A stretch of DNA of 64,000 bases from Flavobacterium sp. KJJ (GCF_000708595.2 NZ_JARP01000007.1:124001-188000), one strand, 5' to 3'. Positions 9,407 through 18,096 are shown, counted from the first letter of the stretch. The notes: generated by a model not told the origin, from the sequence alone. Numbers and translations are program-made.

Positions 9407-9435
9407 AACCGAAACTTAATTGTTTCGGTTTTTTT
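9407..9435 (+). terminator. Terminator after tRNA-Gly copy 1
   Basis: AACCGAAAC (9407-9415) pairs with GTTTCGGTT (9422-9430) around a 6-base loop and is followed by a T run. Confidence 0.8.
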
Positions 9436-9506
9436 ATCAAAGCTAAATAATTTTTGATTTTTATTTTTTTAAACCATTTAATTATTTATATTTGCACCCT
9501 GTTAAT

Positions 9507-9579
<73 letters not shown>

Positions 9580-9583
9580 CTTC

Positions 9584-9615
9584 AAAAGCCTCAAACATTG
9601 TTTGAGGCTTTTTTG
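9584..9615 (+). terminator. Terminator after tRNA-Gly copy 2
   Basis: AAAAGCCTCAAA (9584-9595) pairs with TTTGAGGCTTTT (9601-9612), followed by more T. Its sequence is unrelated to the terminator of copy 1. Confidence 0.8.
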
Positions 9616-9639
9616 TTTTTAGGCAATTACGTAAATCCC

Positions 9640-9713
9640 AATATTTTAAATTTCAAATTCCAGATATTTAGCATTTGCTTTTTTTAAACTTAGAATTTGA
9701 AATTTAAAATATT
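9640..9713. repeat. Perfect 21-bp inverted repeat downstream of pepE
   Basis: AATATTTTAAATTTCAAATT plus C (9640-9660) is the exact reverse complement of 9693-9713; the loop is 32 bases. It lies at the 3' end of pepE, between convergent units, and may serve as a terminator or belong to a Flavobacterium palindromic repeat family. Confidence 0.6.
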
Positions 9714-9719
9714 CGAATT

Positions 9720-10427
9720 TTATTTTAAGTTGCTCAAATCGCTTTCGGTTTCCAGCTCTATCGGAATTTCATTTTGTTTGAATAAACGTGCAGTCAAACT
9801 TCCTTTTAAAGTAATTTTTTCGCCTTTTACTTCAAGCCAGCTTCCTTCTCTTAAACCTAAAACCGGAATTGCATTAAAGGCATGAAATTCTTTAATTCTG
9901 GTCTCGCGTGTTTCTCCCATATGTTTTGACTGTAAATCTGGATCTAAGTAATGCGGGTTTAAGTTAAAAGGAATTAATCCTAAAGTCTGAAAACTTGGAG
10001 GGTAAATTATCGGCATATCATTCGTAGTCTGCATCGATAAACCGCAAATATTACTTCCGGCACTTGTTCCTAAATAAGGTGTTCCGTTTTTTACAGTTTC
10101 AGCAAGTAGCTGTATGATATTATGTTTGTATAATTGCGTAACTAATAAAAAAGTATTTCCTCCACCTGTAAAAATGCCTTCAGCATTTTTTATGGCATTT
10201 GAAGGGTCTTCAAATTCATGAATTCCTTTTACTGCAATATTAATTGCAAAAAAAGCTTGGGCAACTTTTTGAGTATAATCATCATGCGAAATTCCGCCTG
10301 GTCGCGCATAAGGAATAAATAAAATGCTTTTGCAGTTTTTAAAATGAGACTGTAAAGTGGGTAATAAATACTCTAAATAACTGCCTTCGTGAAGGGTAGA
10401 AGTACTGGCAATAATGATGCTTTTCAT
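9720..10427 (-). CDS. pepE: Dipeptidase E (alpha-aspartyl dipeptidase), peptidase family S51
   Basis: Hydrolyses dipeptides with N-terminal Asp. The 235-residue length is normal for PepE. The nucleophile motif GTSAGSN, with the catalytic Ser in the nucleophile elbow, and the GGGNTFLL motif of the class I glutamine-amidotransferase-like fold are visible; NPHYLDPD is also typical of the family. The protein has no signal peptide, so it is cytoplasmic. It is a single gene, convergent with the second tRNA-Gly, with a perfect inverted repeat after its stop. Confidence 0.92.
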   Translation of the reverse strand: MKSIIIASTSTLHEGSYLEYLLPTLQSHFKNCKSILFIPYARPGGISHDDYTQKVAQAFFAINIAVKGIHEFEDPSNAIKNAEGIFTGGGNTFLLVTQLYKHNIIQLLAETVKNGTPYLGTSAGSNICGLSMQTTNDMPIIYPPSFQTLGLIPFNLNPHYLDPDLQSKHMGETRETRIKEFHAFNAIPVLGLREGSWLEVKGEKITLKGSLTARLFKQNEIPIELETESDLSNLK

Positions 10428-10529
10428 ATGATTTTTGACTCGAATTATTTAGGTTAAAGATATTAAAACTGTCTTTTTGATAGTGATAAATCAGGTTTAA
10501 TTAACATATTTTTACCAAGTCATTAATAC

Positions 10530-10537
10530 TAAATTTG
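10530..10537 (+). promoter_or_regulatory. -7 element for the CarboxypepD-like operon
   Basis: TAAATTTG matches TAnnTTTG, 54 bases before the TTG start at 10592. No convincing -33 element is visible. Confidence 0.4.
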
Positions 10538-10591
10538 CAATACATTAAGATATTTTTACATCTTTAAGAATAATTCTAATTTTTTATCATT

Positions 10592-11359
10592 TTGATTAAC
10601 AAAGTCGCCTGTTTTTTACTCGTTATTTTCAGTCAGAGTGTTTCTTCTCAAACGCAGGAACGTACTACTATTAGTGGAAAAATTTCAGCTAACACTTCTG
10701 ATTTGGAGGGAGTTTACGTTGTAAATGCTCAAACAGAAACAATGACGACAACAGATGCTTCAGGAGCTTTTTCGATTTTGGCTAATCCGGGAGAAACACT
10801 AGTCTTTTCATCTATACAATTTAAGGAATGTAAAGTTTTGCTGACCGCAGAAAATTTTTCTGATATTAATTTTATCGTAAAATTAAGTATGGTAATGCAT
10901 CAATTGCAGGAAGTTATTATTAAAAGGTATGATAATATAAATGCAGTTTCTTTAGGAATTGTTCCGTCAGGACAAAAAACGTATACAGAAGCAGAAAGAA
11001 AACTGCATACGGCTACAGCTTTAAATCCGCAGGCAAGTGTGAGTGGGATGGTTGGTGCGTCAGTATCTGCAGATCCGTTATTCAATTTGTTGTCTGGACG
11101 CACAGCAATGCTGAAAAAGGAATTAGCTGTTGAGAAAAAAGAAGCTTTTATGAAGCTTTTGGAGCGTATGTTTAGTTGGGATCATTTTGTAAATCAGTTG
11201 CAGATTCCGTCAGAATACGTAAAAGGATTTGAATATTATGCCGTAGAGAATGATAAATTTACCCTGATTTTAAACTCTAAAAACAAGACTTCTACAGAAT
11301 TTTTACTAGCCGAATTAGCGGTTAAATATAAAGAAATAATTGCAAGTGAAATTAAATAA
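10592..11359 (+). CDS. CarboxypepD-like regulatory domain protein, paralog 1
   Basis: A 255-residue exported protein starting at TTG (signal peptide ends near SQSVSSQ). Residues about 25-110 form a CarboxypepD_reg-like beta-sandwich (ISGKISANTSDLEGVYVVNA, then the DASGAFSILANPGETLVFSS motif). This domain usually precedes TonB-dependent receptors, but no plug or barrel follows here. The C-terminal half (about 115-255) is shared with the next gene: LGIVPSGQKTYTEAERK and LSGRTAMLKKELAVEKKE both recur there. The function is unknown. It is the first gene of a tight operon with two paralogs and a DUF6702 gene. Confidence 0.75.
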   Translation: MINKVACFLLVIFSQSVSSQTQERTTISGKISANTSDLEGVYVVNAQTETMTTTDASGAFSILANPGETLVFSSIQFKECKVLLTAENFSDINFIVKLSMVMHQLQEVIIKRYDNINAVSLGIVPSGQKTYTEAERKLHTATALNPQASVSGMVGASVSADPLFNLLSGRTAMLKKELAVEKKEAFMKLLERMFSWDHFVNQLQIPSEYVKGFEYYAVENDKFTLILNSKNKTSTEFLLAELAVKYKEIIASEIK

Positions 11360-12074
11360 TACTTTACATATAATCCTTTTACTGTTCTTCGTTCAACTTG
11401 GTTTTTCGCAAAATACGGCTTCAAAAGAAATTTTGGGTCAAATTTTCGAGCAATCTACTTCTGTTGATGGTGTAAATATAATAAATAATAATACTCAGGT
11501 TACTGCTATTTCTGATGCAAACGGAATGTTTTCGATTGTGGTAAGAGAAGGTGATGTTTTGGTTTTTTCTTCAGTAAATCTAGAACCTTTCAAACGGAGA
11601 ATTACTGCTGATGACTTAAAGTTAAATAAGCTTGAAATCAAAATGACAGCTAAGGAAATAGAGTTAAAAGAAGTTGTAGTAAATGAAAATGCTAATATTA
11701 CAACTGAAAATCTCGGAATTGTGCCACACGGCCAAAAAACATATACTCCTGCTGAACGAAAAGTTTATACTGCAACTTCTACTTCAATCGATAAGGTTTT
11801 GAATAAGATTTCTGGACGAACTGCAATGCTTAAAAAAGAAGTAAATGTAGAGAAGAAAGAAATGCTTTTTAAGAAAATGGAATACCTGTTTGATGGGAAT
11901 TATTATACGGAAAGATTAAAGATTCCGGCAGATGATGTTAAAGGATTTCAATTATTTTGTATAGATGATTCTGAATTTGCCGTATCTTTGAATACTAAGA
12001 ACAAAACAATGAGTATGTTTTTAATAACAGATTTAGCCCGAAAATATCTAATAATTCTCGAAAATGAAAAATAA
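11346..12074 (+). CDS. CarboxypepD-like regulatory domain protein, paralog 2
   Basis: A 242-residue exported protein. The GTG at 11346 gives MKLNNTLHIILLLFFVQLGFSQ, a good signal peptide; a TTG at 11340 is also possible. It overlaps paralog 1 by 14 bases. The N-terminal domain carries the SDANGMFSIVVREGDVLVFSS motif of the CarboxypepD_reg-like fold. The C-terminal half closely matches paralog 1 (NLGIVPHGQKTYTPAERK, ISGRTAMLKKEVNVEKKE, KNKT near the end), so the pair arose by tandem duplication. No enzymatic motif is visible. The location is probably periplasmic or cell surface. Confidence 0.75.
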   Translation: MKLNNTLHIILLLFFVQLGFSQNTASKEILGQIFEQSTSVDGVNIINNNTQVTAISDANGMFSIVVREGDVLVFSSVNLEPFKRRITADDLKLNKLEIKMTAKEIELKEVVVNENANITTENLGIVPHGQKTYTPAERKVYTATSTSIDKVLNKISGRTAMLKKEVNVEKKEMLFKKMEYLFDGNYYTERLKIPADDVKGFQLFCIDDSEFAVSLNTKNKTMSMFLITDLARKYLIILENEK

Positions 12075-12819
12075 ACTTGGAATACTCGTTGTGTGCTTAT
12101 TTTGCCAGATCGTACTGGGACAAAATAATTCAAGGAAGCCGTTGCATGGTCAAGTTGTAAATAATACTCTTGCAATAGAAAGCGGTTATGTAATGAATAT
12201 CAATGCAAATGTTAGAACTTTTATTGGTTCTGGAGGCTTGTTTGATATTATGGCAAAACCCAAAGATACTTTACTGTTCACGGGCTTGGCATTTCAATCT
12301 AGAAAAATTGTTTTGACAGAGAAAGATTGTGCTGAAATACTTTTTTCAGTTCCTCTAGATTTAGTAAGCAATGAATTAAAAGAGGTTTTGGTTCATAAAG
12401 ATTTAAAAGTAAAATCGCTGCAAGGCAGTTCACAGGCGATAGTAGATTTACAGTTAGAAGATGACAGGCAGTCTACAGCAAAAAATACGGTGATGTACTC
12501 TGATCAAACAATAAAGTACGGAACAGATTTTGTCCGAATTTTTAAAGACGTCAAAAAACTCTTGAAGAAAAATGACGAAGTTAAAGAAGAAGTAATAACA
12601 GATATTGCTTTTGTTGAATATGCTAAAGCTAATTTTACGCCCGATTTTTTTTCTAAAACATTAGGTTTAAAGGCAGACGAGGTTGATTTGTTCTTGATGT
12701 ACTGCTCAAACGATCCAGAATCAAAAAAGCACGTAAAACCAGAAGAAAAATTTGAATTGATCGATTTTATGATCAATAAAAATAAAGAGTTTAAAAGAGT
12801 TGAGGTGAGTCAGAAATGA
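12064..12819 (+). CDS. CarboxypepD-like regulatory domain protein, paralog 3 (divergent)
   Basis: A 251-residue exported protein with signal peptide MKNKLGILVVCLFCQIVLGQ. It overlaps paralog 2 by 11 bases. The N-terminal half keeps the fold of its neighbours (PLHGQVVNNTLAIESGYVMN; KPKDTLLFTGLAFQSRKIVL). The conserved GQKTY and SGRTAMLKKE blocks of paralogs 1 and 2 are replaced by unrelated sequence, including DFVRIFKDVKKLLKKNDEVKEE. It therefore diverged earlier or took on a separate role. Its stop overlaps the next start (ATGA), so it is translationally coupled to the DUF6702 gene. Confidence 0.7.
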   Translation: MKNKLGILVVCLFCQIVLGQNNSRKPLHGQVVNNTLAIESGYVMNINANVRTFIGSGGLFDIMAKPKDTLLFTGLAFQSRKIVLTEKDCAEILFSVPLDLVSNELKEVLVHKDLKVKSLQGSSQAIVDLQLEDDRQSTAKNTVMYSDQTIKYGTDFVRIFKDVKKLLKKNDEVKEEVITDIAFVEYAKANFTPDFFSKTLGLKADEVDLFLMYCSNDPESKKHVKPEEKFELIDFMINKNKEFKRVEVSQK

Positions 12820-13322
12820 AAAAAAGATTAATTTATCCTTTAATAGGGATATTGTTTTTGTCGCTTTCGGCCTTTGCGTTTCATAAATTTTATATGGGCG
12901 TTTTTCAGGTAAATTATGCAGCCGAAAAAAAAATGATTCAGATTACTTCCCGCATTTTCGTTGACGATTTGAATAACGGAATGGAGAAAAAATACCATAA
13001 AAAAACCTTTGTAGGTACTGACAAAGAAACTCCGGAAGATGTAGAATTATTAAAAAAATATCTTGCTGAGAATTTTTTAATAAAAGTAAACGGCCAGTCA
13101 AAAGCAGTTTCCTTTTTATCTAAAGAAGTTGAGTCTGATGATGTTTTAGTATGTTATTCCAGAATAAAAGATATTGAGAAGTTTAAAACGCTAGAAATTT
13201 CAAACACTATTTTAGTTGATTGGAATTCAGAACAGCAAAACATTACACATATTTCAGCATTCGGCACAAAAAGGAGCGTGCTATTTACAGAATCTTCAAG
13301 GAAAGAATTGTTAAACTATTAA
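12816..13322 (+). CDS. DUF6702 family protein
   Basis: A 168-residue protein with one N-terminal hydrophobic segment or signal peptide (MKKRLIYPLIGILFLSLSAFA), followed by HKFYMGVFQVNYAAEKKMIQI. This opening, HxFY..ixxixyn followed by a string of beta strands, is typical of the DUF6702 family found in Bacteroidetes. It overlaps the previous gene by 4 bases. In other Flavobacteria the family often lies just upstream of an M1 peptidase, as here (13389). The role is unknown; an extracytoplasmic location is likely. Confidence 0.75.
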   Translation: MKKRLIYPLIGILFLSLSAFAFHKFYMGVFQVNYAAEKKMIQITSRIFVDDLNNGMEKKYHKKTFVGTDKETPEDVELLKKYLAENFLIKVNGQSKAVSFLSKEVESDDVLVCYSRIKDIEKFKTLEISNTILVDWNSEQQNITHISAFGTKRSVLFTESSRKELLNY

Positions 13323-13388
13323 TTAATAGTTAAAATTATCATTTTAATTATTATTTTCACACCCTGACAAAATTACCATTAAATTTTT

Positions 13389-15635
13389 ATGAAAAAACTT
13401 TCATTATTATTGCTTTTTCCAGCTATGCTTATGGCTCAGGAAAAAACACCAACTCCAGTTGTTCCAAAACAACAAGGTAAATACGACACAAACAAATTTA
13501 GCCAAATGTATGATTTGCTGGCAACTCCAAACATGTTTCGTACTGCTTCTGGAGCACCAGGTCCTGCATATTATCAACAACAGGCCGATTATAAAATTGA
13601 TATTGAACTAGATGATAAAAATTCAAAATTAACAGGTTCTGAGGTAATTACATATTCAAATAATTCTCCAGACAGTTTAGAATATTTATGGATTCAGTTA
13701 GATCAAAATCAAGCGAGACCAAATACGCAGACTTCTTTAGCAGAAAGCGAAAAAATTAATCAGGTATTGCCTCTTGATGGTTTTTCTAGTAAATATTTGA
13801 AAAAAGATTTAGAGCGCGGTTTTAACATCGAACAAGTTAAAGATGCGAAGGGAAATCCAATGTCATATACGATCAACGAAACGATGATGCGTATTAACTT
13901 GGCTTCTCCTTTAAAACCGGGTGAAAAAATTTCTTTAGCAATAAAATGGTGGTATAACATTAATAATTATAGAAAAGAAGGCGGGCGTTCAGGTTATGAA
14001 TTGTTTGAAAAAGACGGAAATAAATTATATGTAATAGCACAGTTCTACCCAAGAATGGCAGTTTACAACGATGTTGAAGGATGGCAAAATATGCAGTTCT
14101 GGGGAAGTGGAGAGTTTGCTCTTCCTTTTGGAAACTTCGATGTAAACATTACAGTTCCTGCAGATCACGTAATTGATGCGACAGGCGAACTAACAAACAG
14201 AAGCGAAGTTTTTACAGCAGAACAAGTAAAACGTTACGAACAAGCTCAAAAATCATTTGACAAGCCTGTTGTAATTGTAACTCAAGCTGAAGCTGAAGCA
14301 GCAGAAAAAGGATTCTCTGAAAAGAAAAAAACATGGAAATTCAGTGCTAAAAATGTACGTGATTTCGGTATTGCTTCTTCAAGAAAATTCATTTATGATG
14401 CAATGGCAGTAAAATTGGGAGGTAAAATTGTTATGGCTGAGTCAGTTTATCCAAAGGAAGCAAATCCGCTTTGGGGAGAAACTTCAACAATGGTTGTGGC
14501 ACATACTTTAAAAAGTTATTCATCTCATACATTTGATTATCCTTATCCAAAAGCGGTATCAGTTTCTGCAGAAGATCAAGGTATGGAATATCCAATGATT
14601 TGCTGGAATTTTGGTCGTCCTGATGAAAATGGAGTGACAAGCAAAGAAGTTAAAAACGGAATGATTGGTGTTGTTATTCATGAAGTTGGACACACTTTTT
14701 TCCCGATGATTGTAAACTCTGATGAGCGTCAATGGACTTGGATGGACGAAGGTTTAAATTCGTTTTTAGAATATTTGGCTGAACAAGAATTAGATCCAAC
14801 TTTCCCTTCAAGACGCGGACCTGCAAAAAATATTGTTCCGTACATGAGTGGAGATCAAAAGTTTTTAGAGCCAATTATGTCGAACTCTGAAACAATTGCT
14901 CAATTTGGAAATAACGCATACGGGAAACCAGCTACAGGTCTTAATATGTTAAGAGAAGTTGTAATGGGTAAAGAATTGTTTGATTACGCTTTTAGAACTT
15001 ATGCAAACAGATGGAAGTTTAAACATCCAACTCCAGAAGATTTCTTTAGAACTATGGAAGATGCTTCTGCTGTAGATTTAGATTGGTTTTTCAGAGGATG
15101 GTTTTATTCAACTGATTTTGTAGATATCGGAATCAAAAATGTAAAACAATATTATGTTTCCGAAACGCCAACTGCAGATCTTAAAGACGTAAAAGTTAGA
15201 AAGGGACGTTTTGGTTTTGATAAAGGACCGTTTGTTTATTTAGTTGCTGGTGATAATGTAGAAGTTAATGCATCAAGCAAAAAAGCCCTAAAAGTTGATG
15301 ATGTAAAGCCTTTGGCAGATTATGTAAATCAAACTTTTACAGCAGAAGAAAAAGCCAGCTTAAAATCGCCTAAATATTTCTACGAAGTTGAGTTTAACAA
15401 ACCAGGAGGTATGATTATGCCAATTTTAGTTGAAATCACTTATGAAGACGGATCAAAAGATAATTACCAGTATCCAGCTCAAATCTGGAGAAAAAATAAT
15501 GATACGGCTAAAAAAGTTTATGCCACTTCAAAAGCAATCAAAAGCATACAAATAGATCCAAAATTAATGACTGCTGATATTGATGTAACCAACAATGCTT
15601 GGCCAAAAGTAGAAGAGAAGTCAAAATTTGACTAA
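13389..15635 (+). CDS. M1 family metallopeptidase (exported)
   Basis: A 748-residue zinc peptidase with signal peptide (MKKLSLLLLFPAMLMAQ). Residues about 65-330 form the N-terminal beta domain of gluzincins. The zinc site is H431-E432-x-G-H435, with the third ligand E454 at the canonical distance (HExxH-x18-E), inside IHEVGHTFFP and WMDEGLN. The GxMEN exopeptidase loop appears as DQGMEYPMICW, so Asn is not at the usual place and aminopeptidase specificity is uncertain. The C-terminal part is beta-rich. It probably degrades peptides in the periplasm or outside the cell. A hairpin with a T run follows the stop. Confidence 0.92.
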   Translation: MKKLSLLLLFPAMLMAQEKTPTPVVPKQQGKYDTNKFSQMYDLLATPNMFRTASGAPGPAYYQQQADYKIDIELDDKNSKLTGSEVITYSNNSPDSLEYLWIQLDQNQARPNTQTSLAESEKINQVLPLDGFSSKYLKKDLERGFNIEQVKDAKGNPMSYTINETMMRINLASPLKPGEKISLAIKWWYNINNYRKEGGRSGYELFEKDGNKLYVIAQFYPRMAVYNDVEGWQNMQFWGSGEFALPFGNFDVNITVPADHVIDATGELTNRSEVFTAEQVKRYEQAQKSFDKPVVIVTQAEAEAAEKGFSEKKKTWKFSAKNVRDFGIASSRKFIYDAMAVKLGGKIVMAESVYPKEANPLWGETSTMVVAHTLKSYSSHTFDYPYPKAVSVSAEDQGMEYPMICWNFGRPDENGVTSKEVKNGMIGVVIHEVGHTFFPMIVNSDERQWTWMDEGLNSFLEYLAEQELDPTFPSRRGPAKNIVPYMSGDQKFLEPIMSNSETIAQFGNNAYGKPATGLNMLREVVMGKELFDYAFRTYANRWKFKHPTPEDFFRTMEDASAVDLDWFFRGWFYSTDFVDIGIKNVKQYYVSETPTADLKDVKVRKGRFGFDKGPFVYLVAGDNVEVNASSKKALKVDDVKPLADYVNQTFTAEEKASLKSPKYFYEVEFNKPGGMIMPILVEITYEDGSKDNYQYPAQIWRKNNDTAKKVYATSKAIKSIQIDPKLMTADIDVTNNAWPKVEEKSKFD

Positions 15636-15656
15636 AATGCAATTAAAATAGAATTA

Positions 15657-15688
15657 AAGAAGACTCTTTTTGGAGTCTTCTTTTTTTT
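15657..15688 (+). terminator. Rho-independent terminator of the M1 peptidase gene
   Basis: AAGAAGACTC (15657-15666) pairs with GAGTCTTCTT (15673-15682) around TTTTTG and is followed by a run of T. Confidence 0.85.
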
Positions 15689-15723
15689 AAGTAAATTTTA
15701 AAACTCTAAGCTGCAAAATTTAA

Positions 15724-15731
15724 TATCTTTG
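15724..15731 (+). promoter_or_regulatory. -7 element for tatA
   Basis: TATCTTTG matches TAnnTTTG; the ATG is 22 bases downstream. No clear -33 box. Confidence 0.5.
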
Positions 15732-15752
15732 TGGCACACTAAAATAAAAGAT

Positions 15753-16112
15753 ATGTTTGGTATAGGAGGAGGAGAACTAGTTTTCATACTGTTTATAGTA
15801 CTAATGCTTTTTGGCTCAGATAAAGTGCCTGAAATTGCTCGTACAATGGGTAAAGCGATGGCGCAGTTAAAAAATGCAACCAACGATATTAAAAGCGAAA
15901 TTCAAAAAGGAGCAGAGGCTAACGGTCTCGATGCAAAAGCGCTAACTGATATTACCGGTAATATAAATGCTCAAATTACCGATGCAAAATCGAACTTATT
16001 AGGCGATACGACTAATTTGTCGAGTAATTTATTAGGAGAGACTGCAACGGAAATTGATAAAGTAAAAGAAGACATAGACTCAATCTCAGGACCTGTTAAA
16101 CGCCAAATGTAA
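15753..16112 (+). CDS. tatA: Twin-arginine translocase subunit TatA/TatE
   Basis: A 119-residue component of the pore-forming part of the Tat pathway, which exports folded proteins. The ATG at 15753 gives MFGIGGGELVFILFIVLMLFG, the typical short N-terminal membrane helix; an upstream in-frame start is not needed. The hinge (FGSDKVPEIARTMG) and the amphipathic helix follow, then a charged, variable tail of about 60 residues with a duplicated NLLG(D/E)T segment. The PAP2 gene starts 2 bases after its stop, so the two are cotranscribed. Confidence 0.9.
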   Translation: MFGIGGGELVFILFIVLMLFGSDKVPEIARTMGKAMAQLKNATNDIKSEIQKGAEANGLDAKALTDITGNINAQITDAKSNLLGDTTNLSSNLLGETATEIDKVKEDIDSISGPVKRQM

Positions 16113-16113
16113 T

Positions 16114-16677
16114 ATGCTTGAAAAAATAAAAGAATTAGATATTAATTTACTGGTATATCTGAACGGTTTAGGCTCTGAAACATTTGATAAATTTTGGCTC
16201 ATTATAACCAATCAGTTATATTGGACGCCATTTTTTTTATTTCTCTTTTTTCTTATTTATAAAAAAGTAGGAGGCAAGCAAACCTTGTATATATTGCTTT
16301 TTATAGCAATTCTAATAGCTTTTACAGATCAGACATGCAACCTGTTTAAACATACTTTCGAACGTTTGCGCCCATGCAATAATCCTGATTTAAAATCGAT
16401 TATTCGGATTGTTCAAGTGCGAACTTCATACAGTTTTTTCTCTGGACACGCAGCAAATACAATGGCTGTTGCAACCTTTTTATATTTGATTCTAAAACGT
16501 TATTTCAAGTATTTAGGATTCTTATTTTTATGGCCATTAATCTTCGCTTATAGCCGAATTTACTTGGGATTGCATTATCCAGGAGACATTCTAGCAGGTT
16601 TTTTCTTCGGAGCTCTTTTTGGATTTTTACTTTCTTTGGTTTATAAGAAATTAAAGCCACAGTATTTTCCGGGATAG
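16114..16677 (+). CDS. PAP2 family phosphatase
   Basis: A 187-residue integral membrane phosphatase. The three acid-phosphatase motifs are present: KHTFERLRPC (KxxxxxxRP), SFFSGHAAN (SGH) and SRIYLGLHYPGD (SRxxxxxHxxxD). Five or six hydrophobic segments are visible. Homologs dephosphorylate undecaprenyl pyrophosphate, phosphatidate or lipid A; substrate cannot be chosen from sequence. It begins 2 bases after tatA and converges with the O-methyltransferase gene. No strong hairpin is obvious between them. Confidence 0.9.
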   Translation: MLEKIKELDINLLVYLNGLGSETFDKFWLIITNQLYWTPFFLFLFFLIYKKVGGKQTLYILLFIAILIAFTDQTCNLFKHTFERLRPCNNPDLKSIIRIVQVRTSYSFFSGHAANTMAVATFLYLILKRYFKYLGFLFLWPLIFAYSRIYLGLHYPGDILAGFFFGALFGFLLSLVYKKLKPQYFPG

Positions 16678-16775
16678 TTTTTAAAAGATTCTAAGTTTAT
16701 AATATGCTGCGTTTTTAAGTTTTTTTAAAAGACTTTAGAACCTTAGTTCCTATTTATCTTAAGAACTTTAAAAAA

Positions 16776-17417
16776 TTAAAGAATCCTGCTCACCGTCAAT
16801 CCATCACGAATCGGTAATAAAACAGTCTCCACTCGCGGATCATTTTTCAAAAGCAAATTATATTCTAAAAGTACTTTTGTGCTGACATCATTCGGGTGAA
16901 CTGGCTCCAGAATTTTACCGCTCCATAAAACATTATCAGACAAGATAATACCGCCTTTATTCATTTTCGGAACAATCATTTTCCAATAATTCAGGTAATT
17001 TTCCTTATCGGCATCAATAAAAACCAAATCAAACTTCACGTCTAAAGTTGGAATAATATCAACGGCTTCTCCTAAATGCTGAAAAATTTGGTTTCCCCAA
17101 GGCGAGGCATCAAAATACTTTCTTTGAAAGTCTACAAGTTCTTCTTTTATATCAATCGTATGCAATTGTCCATTTTCCTGCATTCCTTCGCACAAACAAA
17201 GCGCAGCATAACCAGTGTACGTTCCAATTTCAAGGATATTTACTGGGCGAATCAATTTAGACAACATGCTTAAAACGCGCCCTTGAAAATGACCGCTCAG
17301 CATTCTTGGCAAAAGAATTTTTTGGTAAGTTTCTTTATTAAGTTTTGCTAATAATTCTGGTTCGTTTTCAGAATGTTGTTCGATATAATCTTCTAAGTCT
17401 TGTGATATAAAATGCAT
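16776..17417 (-). CDS. Class I SAM-dependent O-methyltransferase (family 3)
   Basis: A 213-residue cytoplasmic methyltransferase. The ATG at 17417 (MHFISQDLEDYIEQ) is preferred; the longer frame adds 32 residues of poor quality. The SAM site is visible as ILEIGTYTGYAALCL (motif I), with HTIDIKEE and FDLVFIDADKENYLNYW, which carries the metal-binding Asp residues of the caffeoyl-CoA/catechol O-methyltransferase group. Homologs are often annotated as YrrM; the acceptor is unknown. A -7 element (TATTTTTG, minus strand) lies 23 bases before the ATG. Confidence 0.9.
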   Translation of the reverse strand: MHFISQDLEDYIEQHSENEPELLAKLNKETYQKILLPRMLSGHFQGRVLSMLSKLIRPVNILEIGTYTGYAALCLCEGMQENGQLHTIDIKEELVDFQRKYFDASPWGNQIFQHLGEAVDIIPTLDVKFDLVFIDADKENYLNYWKMIVPKMNKGGIILSDNVLWSGKILEPVHPNDVSTKVLLEYNLLLKNDPRVETVLLPIRDGLTVSRIL

Positions 17418-17440
17418 GTTGTAGTCTTCTAATTTGAAAG

Positions 17441-17448
17441 CAAAAATA
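17441..17448 (-). promoter_or_regulatory. -7 element for the O-methyltransferase
   Basis: The minus strand reads TATTTTTG, 23 bases upstream of the ATG at 17417. Confidence 0.5.
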
Positions 17449-17480
17449 CAAAAAATATCCGCTAACTTTTTTGCATAAAA

Positions 17481-17503
17481 AAACCATTCGTAATGAATGG
17501 TTT
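17481..17503 (-). terminator. Terminator of the Ala/Lys-rich lipoprotein gene
   Basis: AAACCATTC (17481-17489) pairs with GAATGGTTT (17495-17503). Read on the minus strand the stem is followed by a run of T, so it ends the gene at 17525-17890 before the O-methyltransferase promoter. Confidence 0.75.
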
Positions 17504-17524
17504 CAGTTTTCAATTCAAAAGAAA

Positions 17525-17890
17525 TTATTCTTTCAAAGCTTTATTTACTTCTTTAGCAGTTTTTACAGTTCCGTCTTTGGCTGCTTTGGCTGCATTTTCT
17601 ACTTTTTGTGCTCCTTTTTTAGTAGCATCTTTTACATCCTGAGCAGCTTTAGTTGTAGCGTCTTTTACATCTTGGGCAGCATTTTCAGAAGCTTCTTTAG
17701 CTTTAGCAGCAGCATTTTCTGCTTTAATTACTGCACTGTCTTTTGCTTGTTCAATATCTGTTGTTAAAGTGTCAACTTTGTTTCCAAGAGTTAAATTCTC
17801 TTCTTCCGGTTTTGGTTCTTTCTTCTCGCAAGATTGAACAGCAAATGCTAATAAAGCAACAACAGCTAAGCTTAAAATTTGTTTTTTCAT
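17525..17890 (-). CDS. Small Ala/Lys-rich helical lipoprotein with repeats
   Basis: A 121-residue lipoprotein (MKKQILSLAVVALLAFAVQSC; lipobox Cys at 21). The start at 17890 is preferred over one 9 bases upstream. After a short acidic linker, residues about 50-120 are an uninterrupted low-complexity helix with recurring blocks such as AAQDVKDATTKAAQDVKDAT and AAKAAKDGTVKTAKEV. The 11-residue rhythm of Ala, Lys and Asp/Glu resembles LEA/apolipoprotein-like amphipathic helices. It has no known enzymatic domain. It may be a stress or envelope-spacing protein, but this is a guess. It is a single gene with its own terminator. Confidence 0.75.
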   Translation of the reverse strand: MKKQILSLAVVALLAFAVQSCEKKEPKPEEENLTLGNKVDTLTTDIEQAKDSAVIKAENAAAKAKEASENAAQDVKDATTKAAQDVKDATKKGAQKVENAAKAAKDGTVKTAKEVNKALKE

Positions 17891-18088
17891 AATGATCAAT
17901 TTTTTTTAAAGGTTATAAAATTTAAAGGTTATAAAGCTGAAAAATAAAGATACACATTTTAAAATGATTGCGCGCTTTGTAAGATTATTTTCCTTTGACA
18001 GCAAGACAATTCTCATGCCAATTTTTTAGATTTTAAAAGTTTAGTGCTAAAGTTTTTTCAGAAGTAAAAGGTTTCCATAAATACTTAG

Positions 18089-18096
18089 TAACTTTG
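18089..18096 (+). promoter_or_regulatory. -7 element placed almost on the rlmN start codon
   Basis: TAACTTTG matches TAnnTTTG, and only 4 bases separate it from the ATG at 18101. Transcription would begin at or next to the ATG, giving a leaderless mRNA. Confidence 0.5.

Noticed and set aside
17471..17767. A Ser/Phe-rich plus-strand frame over the Ala/Lys lipoprotein
   Set aside because: It is the complement of the repetitive helix codons, so its low complexity is a by-product.
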